NCBI GenBank assembly: GCA_964521025.1
Contig: CAZFPK010000003.1
Span: 62,001 to 126,000, forward strand
Length of the DNA stretch: 64,000 nucleotides
Direction of reading: 5' to 3'
From: DRTC01 sp964521025
GTDB taxonomy: Bacteria > Cloacimonadota > Cloacimonadia > Cloacimonadales > TCS61
Below, piece after piece: positions 19,780 to 27,124 of this stretch. The notes beneath the pieces are model-generated. The model worked only from the letters and a program-made list of their open reading frames with translations. It was not told the DNA's origin and did not search any database. Position 1 is the first letter of the stretch; each line of letters starts with the position of its first letter. The position numbers were made by a program, and so were the translations under genes.

Positions 19780-19819
19780 TGGTTGACATCACCACAAAAA
19801 AAAATTAGTTTGTCAACCA
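19780..19819 (+). promoter_or_regulatory. Promoter with inverted-repeat operator upstream of the XRE regulator
   Basis: Perfect nine-base arms TGGTTGACA and TGTCAACCA are separated by 22 bases, just upstream of the AGGAGG site and ATG of the XRE gene. The left arm contains a consensus -35 TTGACA (19783-19788), and 17 bases further a weak -10, TAGTTT (19806-19811), so a bound dimer would block the promoter. Autoregulation by the encoded XRE protein is inference. Confidence 0.65.
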
Positions 19820-19834
19820 ACAAAGGAGGAAGTT

Positions 19835-20887
19835 ATGTCTGATCTTTTTGCTCAAAGATTTAAATCTGCACGACTAAAAGCAGGTTTATCATTACAAGCT
19901 TTGGCAGATAAAATAAGTGAATCCATATCCAAGCAGGCAATAAGTAAATATGAACAAGGCAAAGCAATTCCTGACAGCAAAAAAATGATTGCTCTCGCCA
20001 AAGCTCTCGATGTAAAATTAGAATATTTTTTTCGTCCTGCCAGGATTAATATTGAACTATCCGAACCTGCTTACAGGAAAAGATCTTCAATGTCGAAGAA
20101 AAGACTGGAAACGATCAGAGAAAATGTTCGAGATCTTATCGAACGTTATCTGGAAGCCGAAAATCTTATAGATGATTCCTCATTAGTCATTTTACCGGAA
20201 GATGATACCAGGCATATTTCATCTTTTGATGATATCGAGTATCTTGCAGAAAAATTAAGAGAATTATGGAATCTTGGGAATGATCCAATCGAGAGTTTGG
20301 TAGATGTTCTGGAAGATAGCAACTTCAAAGTTGCATTGATCGAAGGAGATGAAAAATTTGATGGTCTTTCCTGTTGGGCAAATAAAACTATCCCGATAAT
20401 TATCAGTAAGAAAGGATGTTGTGGTGACCGGCAGCGTTCAAATTTAGCTCACGAACTCGGACATTTATTAATGAATACCGCAGATGATTTTGATGAAGAA
20501 AAATCTGCAAAAAGATTTTCAGCCAGCTTCCTTGTTCCTCGTAAAGTAGTTTACAAAGAATTAGGAGAACATCGTAATCATCTTAATCTGGAAGAATTAT
20601 CTATCCTGAAACACAAATATGGGATGAGTATGCAGCAATGGATCTATCGCGCGAAAAATCTGGGAATAATTAGCGAATCACATGCAAAATCCTGGTTTAT
20701 TTATTTCAGAAGAATAAACACCAAAATAGAACCTGGCAAACAAATTCCGGAAGAAGTTCCAACCAGATTGAGAAAGATAGTTTTTCAGGAACTTGCAGAA
20801 AAAATTATCACGCCACCCAAAGCAGCAGAACTTTTAAATTGCAATGTTCAGGAGATCAGGAATTCGTTATCGGAATCTAAGATCTAA
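19835..20887 (+). CDS. XRE-family regulator with ImmA/IrrE metallopeptidase domain
   Basis: The protein of 350 residues has an N-terminal helix-turn-helix (FKSARLKAGLSLQALADKIS...QAISKYEQGKAIPD, about 8-50) and a central ImmA/IrrE zinc-protease domain with NLAHELGHLL (HExxH, about residue 205). The C-terminal part carries MSMQQWIYRAKNLGII, as in ICEBs1 ImmA-like and COG2856 proteins. These proteins act as repressors that are inactivated, or that cleave a partner, on a stress signal, and often serve as antitoxin-like partners. The stop TAA and the next ATG overlap by one base, so the next gene is its coupled partner. The strong AGGAGG and the upstream inverted repeat suggest autoregulated expression. 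Confidence 0.88.
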   Translation: MSDLFAQRFKSARLKAGLSLQALADKISESISKQAISKYEQGKAIPDSKKMIALAKALDVKLEYFFRPARINIELSEPAYRKRSSMSKKRLETIRENVRDLIERYLEAENLIDDSSLVILPEDDTRHISSFDDIEYLAEKLRELWNLGNDPIESLVDVLEDSNFKVALIEGDEKFDGLSCWANKTIPIIISKKGCCGDRQRSNLAHELGHLLMNTADDFDEEKSAKRFSASFLVPRKVVYKELGEHRNHLNLEELSILKHKYGMSMQQWIYRAKNLGIISESHAKSWFIYFRRINTKIEPGKQIPEEVPTRLRKIVFQELAEKIITPPKAAELLNCNVQEIRNSLSESKI

Positions 20888-21372
20888 TGAAATTACTGAT
20901 AACCGATACCTGCATTTTGATAGACTTGTATAATGGAAAAATTTTACATTTGATCTCAAAATTGCCTTATAAGATTGGATTCTCCGATGTTTTGTTTACA
21001 GAATTGGAAAATCCTTCTTATGAAGAAGTTCTAAAGGCAAACTTAATCGAATATTCTTTATCAACCGATTCAGTTACAGATGTTTATGTTCTTAATGGAA
21101 AATATAATCAGCCATCGATCCCTGATCTTTTTTCGCTGGTTGTTGCCAGAGATAACAAAGCAATATTGCTGACAGGAGATCGTAATCTCCGAAATGCAGC
21201 CAGAAATGAAGGTATCCAATTCAAAGGTATTTTATGGATTCTGGATGAGTTAATAGAACATTCTATAATTAATAAAGAAAAAGCAAGCAGTAGTCTTAAA
21301 GAAATTCTGATTAAAGGAGCGTATTTGCCTAAAACAGAATGTAATAAAAGATTGGAGAATTGGAAAAAATAA
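20887..21372 (+). CDS. PIN-like domain protein, candidate toxin partner
   Basis: This protein of 161 residues begins LLITDTCILIDLYNGKI, a PIN-type first acidic site. LFTELEN, SIPDLFSLVVA and LLTGDRNLRNAA supply further acidic positions in the order expected for PIN-like ribonucleases. PIN proteins of this size are often VapC-type toxins. The one-base overlap with the XRE/ImmA gene fits a regulator-toxin pair, and its position between helicase and methyltransferase suggests a role as addiction module or abortive arm of the defence cluster. The toxin role is inferred from fold and context only. Confidence 0.75.
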   Translation: MKLLITDTCILIDLYNGKILHLISKLPYKIGFSDVLFTELENPSYEEVLKANLIEYSLSTDSVTDVYVLNGKYNQPSIPDLFSLVVARDNKAILLTGDRNLRNAARNEGIQFKGILWILDELIEHSIINKEKASSSLKEILIKGAYLPKTECNKRLENWKK

Positions 21373-21385
21373 AGAAGGGTCAAAA

Positions 21386-24300
21386 ATGACTAAAGATGAA
21401 TTGAAAATTATTTTCAACCAAAGATATAAACGCGAAAACTGGCAATCAATTATCAAGGATATTTTCCCCAATGTCTCTATCTTTTCCAAGCCTTTTCAAA
21501 TTCCGATTTCAGAAAACCTGCAGACCAGAATAACCGGTTTTTACCAACTGGGAAATATCCGTTTAAATGATGGAAAAGGAATAAAGATATTTGAACTGCA
21601 AGTAACCAAGCAGGTTAATCTCCCGCGAAATCGGGTGGAAATGCGTAACCTGATCGCCAAATATATCGATATGATGGATAATCACGGAGTGCTGGCAATT
21701 TTTAATTCTTCCGAAGATGATTATAGATTTACTTTTACTTCCAAAGATTCTGAAATTACTGAAACCGAAGGATTTGTTACCAAAGAAACCGATGCCAAAA
21801 GATACACTTACCTTTTGGGTCCGAACGAACCTTGCCGAACTGCTTCCGATCAATTATTCGATTTTTCTAATATAAAAAATTCTGCAAAAATAGATGATGT
21901 GATAAAAGCATTCTCCGTGGAAAAACTATCTAAACTTTTCTTCAATGAATACAAAGAACAGTATGAGAAATTCGTCTATTATATCACGGGAAAAAGATTT
22001 GTGAAGAAAAGCGGAAAATGGAAGGAAGAACGGAAAGATGAACCGAGTGAATTTTTGGAAAGTGTTTTTGAAAATGACGAAAAGAAAGCTCGTGATTTCA
22101 TTAAAAAAACTTTAGGACGAATCGTATTCCTGCATTTCCTGCAAAAGAAAGGTTGGATGGGTTGTCCCGAAAATTCTGTTAAATGGGAAAATGGCGATAA
22201 ACAATTTCTTTCAAATTATTATTACAATTGCTCTGGTAAAGATCATTTTTACAGCAAATATTTAGTTCCGCTTTTCTTTGATTGTTTAAACAAGAAAAGA
22301 GAAAATGATTTATTCGAGATAACTAATTCCCGTATTCCGTATTTGAACGGTGGACTTTTTGAGAATAAAACTCCCAAACAAGATCAGATAGATTTCCCAA
22401 TAGAATTTTGGGAAAAACTTTTTGAGTTTTTTGGACAATACAATTTCACTATCGATGAGAACGATCCTTTCGAGCAGGAAGTTGGAATCGATCCGGAAAT
22501 GCTGGGTCATATCTTCGAGAATCTGCTGGAAGACAATAAAGATAAAGGTGCTTTTTACACGCCCAAACCGATCGTTGATTATATGTGCAAAGAATCACTC
22601 ATTCAATATCTCAAAACGCATTTTTTTCCGGAAAAATCCCCTCTTGAGAGGGGTGTCCCGAATACTTTCGGGACGGGTTGTGTAAAATCTCTTGAGAAGG
22701 ATGAAACTTCGTCGGAAGTTTCGGAGTGTGTTTCTGCTCTCGAAAACTTCATCCGCAATCACAATCCCGGTGATAGCGATGTTAAAAACAATTTCATCAA
22801 AAACAATGCTCGTAAAATTGAACAACTGCTGGACAATGTAAAAATCTGCGATCCTGCTATCGGTTCCGGTGCTTTTCCAATGGGAATTCTCAAAGAAATT
22901 TTCTGGGCAAAAATGACTCTCGACTGGACTCTTAATCCCGCAGAAGTAAAAAAACAGATCATCCAAAATTCCATTTACGGAGTCGATATCGACAGCGGAG
23001 CGATCGATATTGCCCGTTTGCGCTTCTGGCTTTCGCTGATCGTCGATGCGGAAGAACCGGAACCACTTCCCAACCTCGATTATAAAATTATGCAGGGAAA
23101 TAGTTTGCTGGAAAGCTTTGAGGGGATAGAATTATATGAAAAAGATTACAAAAAGGAAATGGAAGATCTCGAAAAAAAAGTTAACGAACTATCTCCCAAA
23201 GAAAACCGATTAAAAACAATAACCGGAAAATTTTATGCTGAAAATAAATGGTTACTGCCGGAAAACAGGAAATCCGTAAAATCTCTTCCTGACAAAAAAG
23301 GACATGAAAGTTTATTATTTATAAATGTAAATGCCGAACCGATCGGTGGAATTTCTGTTCCCGAAGAATTGATAAAAGCAGAAAATGAATTAAAGCAGAT
23401 CAGAAAAGAGATAAATTTTCATAAGAAATCAATCGTTCAACTTCATCATAAAATTCCCGATAAGAAAGTAAAAGATATTATCTCTTTGCTGATGAAAAGT
23501 TATTTTAGCGTAACCGATCCTCAAAACAAAAAAAAGATGCATAAAGAAATCGATAAATATGTTCTGGAATATATTGAAACTAAAATTGATAAAAGTAAAC
23601 TGAAACTGGAAAATGAAGCAAATGCTTTTGAGCAAGGAATAAAACAAAAAGAGAAAGCCCTGCAAAACGAAAAACAAATTGCCCAACTCTGGAAAAGCAG
23701 GAAAGCAAAAGAACTGCAAAAGTTAAAAACTGAAATTGAGAATTTTAGCCAGAAATATGAAAAAATAGCTGAACTACGAGAAACAGCCGATCGACCCTTC
23801 TTCCTCTGGCATCTGTATTTTGCCGATATTTTTAAGGAAGGTGGCTTTGATATTGTGATAGCTAATCCGCCATACATTCAACTGCAAAAAGATTATGGAT
23901 TATTGGCTTCATTGTATCAAGATAGAAATTACATAACTTTTGATAGAACAGGTGATATCTATTCCCTTTTTTATGAGCAAGGCTGCAATATACTTGAAGA
24001 TTACGGGCATATTTGTTATATCACTTCGAATAAATGGATGAGAGCAAATTACGGGAAAAGTCTAAGAAAGTTTTTTTCAAATAATCTGAATCCCAAAATA
24101 CTGATTGATTTTGGACAGGCAATGATTTTTGAAGATGCAATTGTTCATTCTAATATTTTAATTTTACAAAAAAATGAAAATTATAGAAAAATTTTAGCTG
24201 TCCAATTTAAGAATGAGTTTTACAAAAAGGATATTTCTATAAGTTCATACATAACAAAACACGCAATTATTGATAATATTAAAACAAGTGAAATTTGGTC

Positions 24301-25159
24301 TATATCAGAAAAACAAGAAAAAAAAATAAAGGATAAATTCGATAAATTTGGGTTACCACTAAAGAAATGGGAAATTAATTTTTTTAGGGGAATTTTAACA
24401 GGTTTGAATAAAGCTTTTATTGTTAGAGGTGGAATTAGAAATGAATTAATTTCTAAAGATCAAAAAAATAAAGAAATTCTAAAACCAATTTTACGAGGAA
24501 GAGATACACGAAAATATTATTGCATATTTAATGATAATTGGTTAATAAATGCGCATAATGGCATAAAAAATAAGAGAATCAAAAGGATTGATGTTCCTAA
24601 CAATTTTCCATTTATTTACGAACACTTATTAAAATTTAAAGAACAGGCTATAAAAAGGCTTGATAAAGGTAAACATTGGACTAATCTTAGAAATTGTGCT
24701 TATATAGATGAATTTGAAAAACCTAAAATTATATTTTCAGAAATAGTAAGTGATCCACAATTTTATTATGATACTTCAGGTTTTTATCCTGAAGCAACAG
24801 TATTTTTTATTACTGGCGATAAATTAAAATTTTTAACTGCTATGCTTAATTCAAAAGCAGTAACTTATGTATTTAGGAAGTTCTATGCTGGAGGTGAACT
24901 TGTTGGTAAATATCGGTATAAGAAACTTTTTCTTGAAAAATTACCTATTCCAGAACCTAAATTAATTGATGAATTAGTAATTGAAAAATTAGTCGATCAA
25001 ATCCTCATCGATAAAAAAGCAGGCAAAGATACGCAAATCCTGGAAGATAAGATAGATTTAATGGTTTATAAATTATATGAACTTACTTACGAGGAAGTGA
25101 AAATAATCGATCAGGGAATTGCCTTATCGAAACAGGAATATGAGAAATTAAAATTATGA
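21386..25159 (+). CDS. Eco57I-type N6-adenine DNA methyltransferase / type IIG-like enzyme
   Basis: A 1257-residue enzyme. The N-terminal part (about 1-200) has an IKIFELQVTKQVNLPRNRVEMRN segment resembling the nuclease region of type IIG enzymes, though the expected ExK reads ELQ, so cleavage activity is uncertain. Methyltransferase motif I is DPAIGSGAFPMGIL near residue 488, the catalytic motif IV is NPPYIQLQ near 827, and a TaqI-like specificity region follows (about 830-1200). Between YLKTH (about residue 412) and FIRNHN lies a palindromic-element insertion of about 35 residues. The specificity region (about 23.9-24.9 kb) is visibly more AT-rich than the rest: the 60 bases from 24361 hold 14 G/C, those from 22861 hold 25. 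With the helicase at 16.5 kb it probably forms a restriction or BREX/DISARM-like system. Confidence 0.88.
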   Translation: MTKDELKIIFNQRYKRENWQSIIKDIFPNVSIFSKPFQIPISENLQTRITGFYQLGNIRLNDGKGIKIFELQVTKQVNLPRNRVEMRNLIAKYIDMMDNHGVLAIFNSSEDDYRFTFTSKDSEITETEGFVTKETDAKRYTYLLGPNEPCRTASDQLFDFSNIKNSAKIDDVIKAFSVEKLSKLFFNEYKEQYEKFVYYITGKRFVKKSGKWKEERKDEPSEFLESVFENDEKKARDFIKKTLGRIVFLHFLQKKGWMGCPENSVKWENGDKQFLSNYYYNCSGKDHFYSKYLVPLFFDCLNKKRENDLFEITNSRIPYLNGGLFENKTPKQDQIDFPIEFWEKLFEFFGQYNFTIDENDPFEQEVGIDPEMLGHIFENLLEDNKDKGAFYTPKPIVDYMCKESLIQYLKTHFFPEKSPLERGVPNTFGTGCVKSLEKDETSSEVSECVSALENFIRNHNPGDSDVKNNFIKNNARKIEQLLDNVKICDPAIGSGAFPMGILKEIFWAKMTLDWTLNPAEVKKQIIQNSIYGVDIDSGAIDIARLRFWLSLIVDAEEPEPLPNLDYKIMQGNSLLESFEGIELYEKDYKKEMEDLEKKVNELSPKENRLKTITGKFYAENKWLLPENRKSVKSLPDKKGHESLLFINVNAEPIGGISVPEELIKAENELKQIRKEINFHKKSIVQLHHKIPDKKVKDIISLLMKSYFSVTDPQNKKKMHKEIDKYVLEYIETKIDKSKLKLENEANAFEQGIKQKEKALQNEKQIAQLWKSRKAKELQKLKTEIENFSQKYEKIAELRETADRPFFLWHLYFADIFKEGGFDIVIANPPYIQLQKDYGLLASLYQDRNYITFDRTGDIYSLFYEQGCNILEDYGHICYITSNKWMRANYGKSLRKFFSNNLNPKILIDFGQAMIFEDAIVHSNILILQKNENYRKILAVQFKNEFYKKDISISSYITKHAIIDNIKTSEIWSISEKQEKKIKDKFDKFGLPLKKWEINFFRGILTGLNKAFIVRGGIRNELISKDQKNKEILKPILRGRDTRKYYCIFNDNWLINAHNGIKNKRIKRIDVPNNFPFIYEHLLKFKEQAIKRLDKGKHWTNLRNCAYIDEFEKPKIIFSEIVSDPQFYYDTSGFYPEATVFFITGDKLKFLTAMLNSKAVTYVFRKFYAGGELVGKYRYKKLFLEKLPIPEPKLIDELVIEKLVDQILIDKKAGKDTQILEDKIDLMVYKLYELTYEEVKIIDQGIALSKQEYEKLKL
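22622..22730. repeat. Palindromic element inserted in frame inside the methyltransferase gene
   Basis: Three perfect hairpins lie in a row: 22638-22653 (CCCCTCT/AGAGGGG), 22655-22674 (GTCCCGAA/TTCGGGAC) and 22703-22722 (GAAACTTC/GAAGTTTC). The frame stays open, adding about 35 residues including SPLERGVPNTFGTG between two conserved blocks. The sequence reads like an intergenic repeat, not like enzyme coding sequence. The end points of the insertion are estimated. Confidence 0.75.
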
Positions 25160-25193
25160 TGATTTTATTTCATTTCCATCCTGTTTTTGTGGT

Positions 25194-25237
25194 TGTTTAT
25201 TGTAGGGAACAGGCATGCCTGTTCCCTACAATAAACA
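25194..25237. repeat. Perfect 44-bp palindrome (REP-type)
   Basis: Two 22-base arms, with left-arm core GTAGGGAACAGGCA, meet without a spacer. It lies 35 bases after the methyltransferase stop and 275 bases before the REP-associated transposase gene, which contains the same core palindrome. Such palindromes are the expected substrate of that transposase. Confidence 0.9.
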
Positions 25238-25255
25238 TATCGATAATTATTATTT

Positions 25256-25386
25256 TATCGAACATATATTCCATACAACAAACAAATTGGATATTATTTT
25301 TTTATCGAACATATATTCCATGCAACAAACAAATTGGATATTATTTTTTTTATTGCACAAACCTGTCCCATACAGCAAACAAAACA
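25256..25386. repeat. 47-bp tandem repeats, about 2.8 copies
   Basis: The unit starts TATCGAACATATATTCCATA and ends in a T-run. Copies start at 25256 and 25303 (nearly identical), with a degenerate third at about 25351. A diverged earlier copy seems to begin inside the right arm of the 44-bp palindrome. No unique spacers are present, so it is not a CRISPR array. The 25160-25511 interval holds nothing else that I can support; open frames through it are repeat translations. Confidence 0.75.
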
Positions 25387-25511
25387 CCCGGCAATCATCC
25401 CAATATGAACATCCGTTCCCTGCGGAATGCGAATGAAACGAATAGAAGGAAAACAAACGGATTAAATTCCGAAAACATGAACCTTTATGAATTGTATTAT
25501 GAGAGCATAAA

Positions 25512-26129
25512 ATGAACCGTAAACCAAACAGGAAAAAATATTATAATTATTCAGCAGCAGGATATTATTTCATAACCATTTGCACTAAAGGTCAATTACA
25601 GTTCTTTGGCAATATTTCTGATGATAAAATGATTTTGAATGAATGTGGAGAAATCGCAGAAAGATGCTGGTTGGAAATTCATGATCATTTTACAGATGTA
25701 AAAACAGACGAATTTGTGGTTATGCCCAATCATATTCACGGAATTGTGATTATAGTATCAAATCCAGTTCATTCCGGTAAAAATGTTCAATCCGTAGGGA
25801 ATGTTCAATCCGTTGGAAATGTTCAATCCGTAGGGAACAGGCATGCCTGTTCCCTACGGATTAAAAATGATCGGATTAAAAATGATCGGATTAAAAATGA
25901 TTGGATTGAAAAAGAAAACCGACAACATCAAAAATTGCCTGTAATCGTTGGTTCGTTCAAATCTGCCGTTACTAAATTGATTCGTCGAAAAATTGATAAA
26001 AGTTTTGGGTGGCAGAAATCTTATTATGACCACATTATTCGAGACGAATCATCATTAAACAATATTCAGCAATATATCAGGGATAATCCGAAAAATTGGG
26101 ACACAGATGAGAATAATCTTTTATTTTGA
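25512..26129 (+). CDS. REP-associated tyrosine transposase (RAYT, IS200/IS605-like)
   Basis: This is a Y1-HUH single-strand transposase of the TnpA_REP class, 205 residues. Family features are the YNYSAAGYYFITICTKGQ opening, the HUH pair in VVMPNHIHGIVI near residue 80, GSFKSAVTKLIRRK, and YYDHIIRDESSLNNIQQYIRDNPKNW, whose Tyr residues include the likely nucleophile. RAYTs mobilise REP palindromes in trans and are normally single-copy. About 40 residues of the variable loop after the HUH motif are replaced by three NVQSVG-type repeats, the translated palindrome (RHACSLRI) and three RIKND repeats. The ATG has only a weak GAGAG site upstream. Confidence 0.9.
   Translation: MNRKPNRKKYYNYSAAGYYFITICTKGQLQFFGNISDDKMILNECGEIAERCWLEIHDHFTDVKTDEFVVMPNHIHGIVIIVSNPVHSGKNVQSVGNVQSVGNVQSVGNRHACSLRIKNDRIKNDRIKNDWIEKENRQHQKLPVIVGSFKSAVTKLIRRKIDKSFGWQKSYYDHIIRDESSLNNIQQYIRDNPKNWDTDENNLLF
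25782..25901. repeat. Repeat cassette inside the RAYT gene: 18-bp x3, 38-bp palindrome, 15-bp x3
   Basis: Three 18-base units (AATGTTCAATCCGTAGGG and variants) at 25782-25835 run into a perfect 38-bp palindrome at 25825-25862 with the GTAGGGAACAGGCA core. Three 15-base units (CGGATTAAAAATGAT) follow at 25857-25901. All units are multiples of three bases, so the frame is preserved. Confidence 0.9.
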
Positions 26130-26230
26130 TGTTGTATAAATTATACAATCTAACTTATGAGGAAGTGAAGATAGTAGGTCCCACCTTCGCTTTAACTAAA
26201 AAAGAGTATGAAAAATTCAAGATCGAGTAA
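26129..26230 (+). pseudogene. Stranded 3' end of a second methyltransferase gene
   Basis: The 33 codons from ATG 26129 read LYKLYNLTYEEVKIV...ALTKKEYEKFK. They match the last 33 residues of the upstream methyltransferase (VYKLYELTYEEVKII...ALSKQEYEKLKL) at about two positions in three. The ATG overlaps the transposase stop and there is no ribosome site. It is most likely the remnant of a related methyltransferase gene, left behind by an insertion, deletion or allele swap around the RAYT/REP block. Confidence 0.75.
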
Positions 26231-26444
26231 ATTACTTTTCATTCTCAACTCGACGCTTCTGTCTTCACTTCGTTTCGCCAAGACAAGTCGCTCTCAAGTC
26301 GAGTCTGAAAATTTTGGAGTGCATCAACCGTGTTAATGCAAAAATAAACTTCACAAATCTTTGAGATTTGTTAAGTATTGGATATGAAAAACTTCCGAAG
26401 TTTTTTGAAAGATCGGAAGTTTGAGTGTTGAAGGAGGAAAAAAT
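26231..26444. repeat. Dispersed repeat block upstream of the pRiA4b-like gene
   Basis: Three modules are seen. At about 26242-26312 is the CTCGACGCTTCTGTCTTCAC...AAGTCGAGTCTGAAAA element, also found at 14879-14960. At about 26350-26376 is an ACAAATCT/AGATTTGT hairpin, the inverted counterpart of the one at 14805-14842. At about 26388-26422 is a CTTCCGAAG...CGGAAGTTT inverted repeat. No gene is visible. Confidence 0.7.
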
Positions 26445-26894
26445 ATGACAAATATCTATCATATCAAAGTAATTTTAACCGACTTTTCTTTGAAGGTTAG
26501 AGGATATCCATATCGAGTGATTGCGATCGATGGCAGTGACAGTTTGTATAAACTTGCAGAAGCTATAGTGGACTCGTTTGATTTCGATATGGATCATTGT
26601 TTTGGATTCTATGACAATTTGAAAGATATTTATCGATCATGGGAAGGTTATGAACTTTTTGCTGATACAGGAGATGCGGACAGGTTTCCAGGCGTAAAAG
26701 ATACAATGGTCGAGGAAGTTTATAAGCAGATGAAAAAGAAGATGCTTTTCTTTTTTGATTATGGAGATAGCTGGAGATTTATTACTCAATTAATCGATGT
26801 TAAGGAATCCAAAAATAATAAAATAAAACCGCAAATAATAAAATCCGTTGGAGAATCTCCTGAGCAGTATCCTGAATGGGACGATGATGAATAA
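26445..26894 (+). CDS. Plasmid pRiA4b ORF-3-like protein
   Basis: A small acidic protein of 149 residues, recognised as the pRiA4b ORF-3 family by the N-terminal beta-strand YHIKVILTDFSLKVRGYPYRVIAI, the L-x-x-L-AEAIVDSFDFD-DHCFGFY segment, and the diagnostic LFFFDYGDSWRFITQLI. Function is unknown; members occur on plasmids and islands. The ATG at 26445 follows a strong AAGGAGG; an in-frame TTG start eight codons earlier is less likely. It closes the accessory region on the plus strand and converges with the MBL-fold gene. Confidence 0.82.
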   Translation: MTNIYHIKVILTDFSLKVRGYPYRVIAIDGSDSLYKLAEAIVDSFDFDMDHCFGFYDNLKDIYRSWEGYELFADTGDADRFPGVKDTMVEEVYKQMKKKMLFFFDYGDSWRFITQLIDVKESKNNKIKPQIIKSVGESPEQYPEWDDDE

Positions 26895-27124
26895 ACAAGA
26901 TTGATTTGTTTGTGATAGTTTTTCTTTGCGCTCTTCATGTCTTTGCGGTGAGATTTCTCCCGGTGATTTTCGGTACTCACGGTGGTTAGGTTTTTTCATC
27001 TTCAACTCGCACTTCGTAGCAAGTCGAGTCTGAAAAGTTTTTCTTTGCGTCCTTCGCGTCTCACCGGTCAATCTTATGTTCGTTTTGCTTGCCGAATCGT
27101 AGCGCAGCGAAGTCCGGTTCGCTG
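26895..27124. repeat. Convergent intergenic region with repeats
   Basis: A TTTTTCTTTGCG...CTTTGCGGTGAG motif near 26926-26952 is repeated in diverged form near 27039-27066, and a relative in inverted orientation lies near 41198-41215. At about 27003-27040 is a short version of the AACTCG...AAGTCGAGTCTGAAAA element. A perfect hairpin, GCAGCGAA/TTCGCTGC, lies at 27104-27125 and abuts the stop codon of the MBL-fold gene. No gene is seen. Confidence 0.6.

Noticed and set aside
25195..25400. CRISPR-like array
   Set aside because: The 47-bp units are contiguous tandem repeats without unique spacers, and no cas gene is near.
25156..25515. Open frames of 119 and 73 codons between the methyltransferase and transposase
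   Set aside because: They run through the palindrome and the 47-bp tandem repeats in two frames; the residues only mirror the repeat unit.
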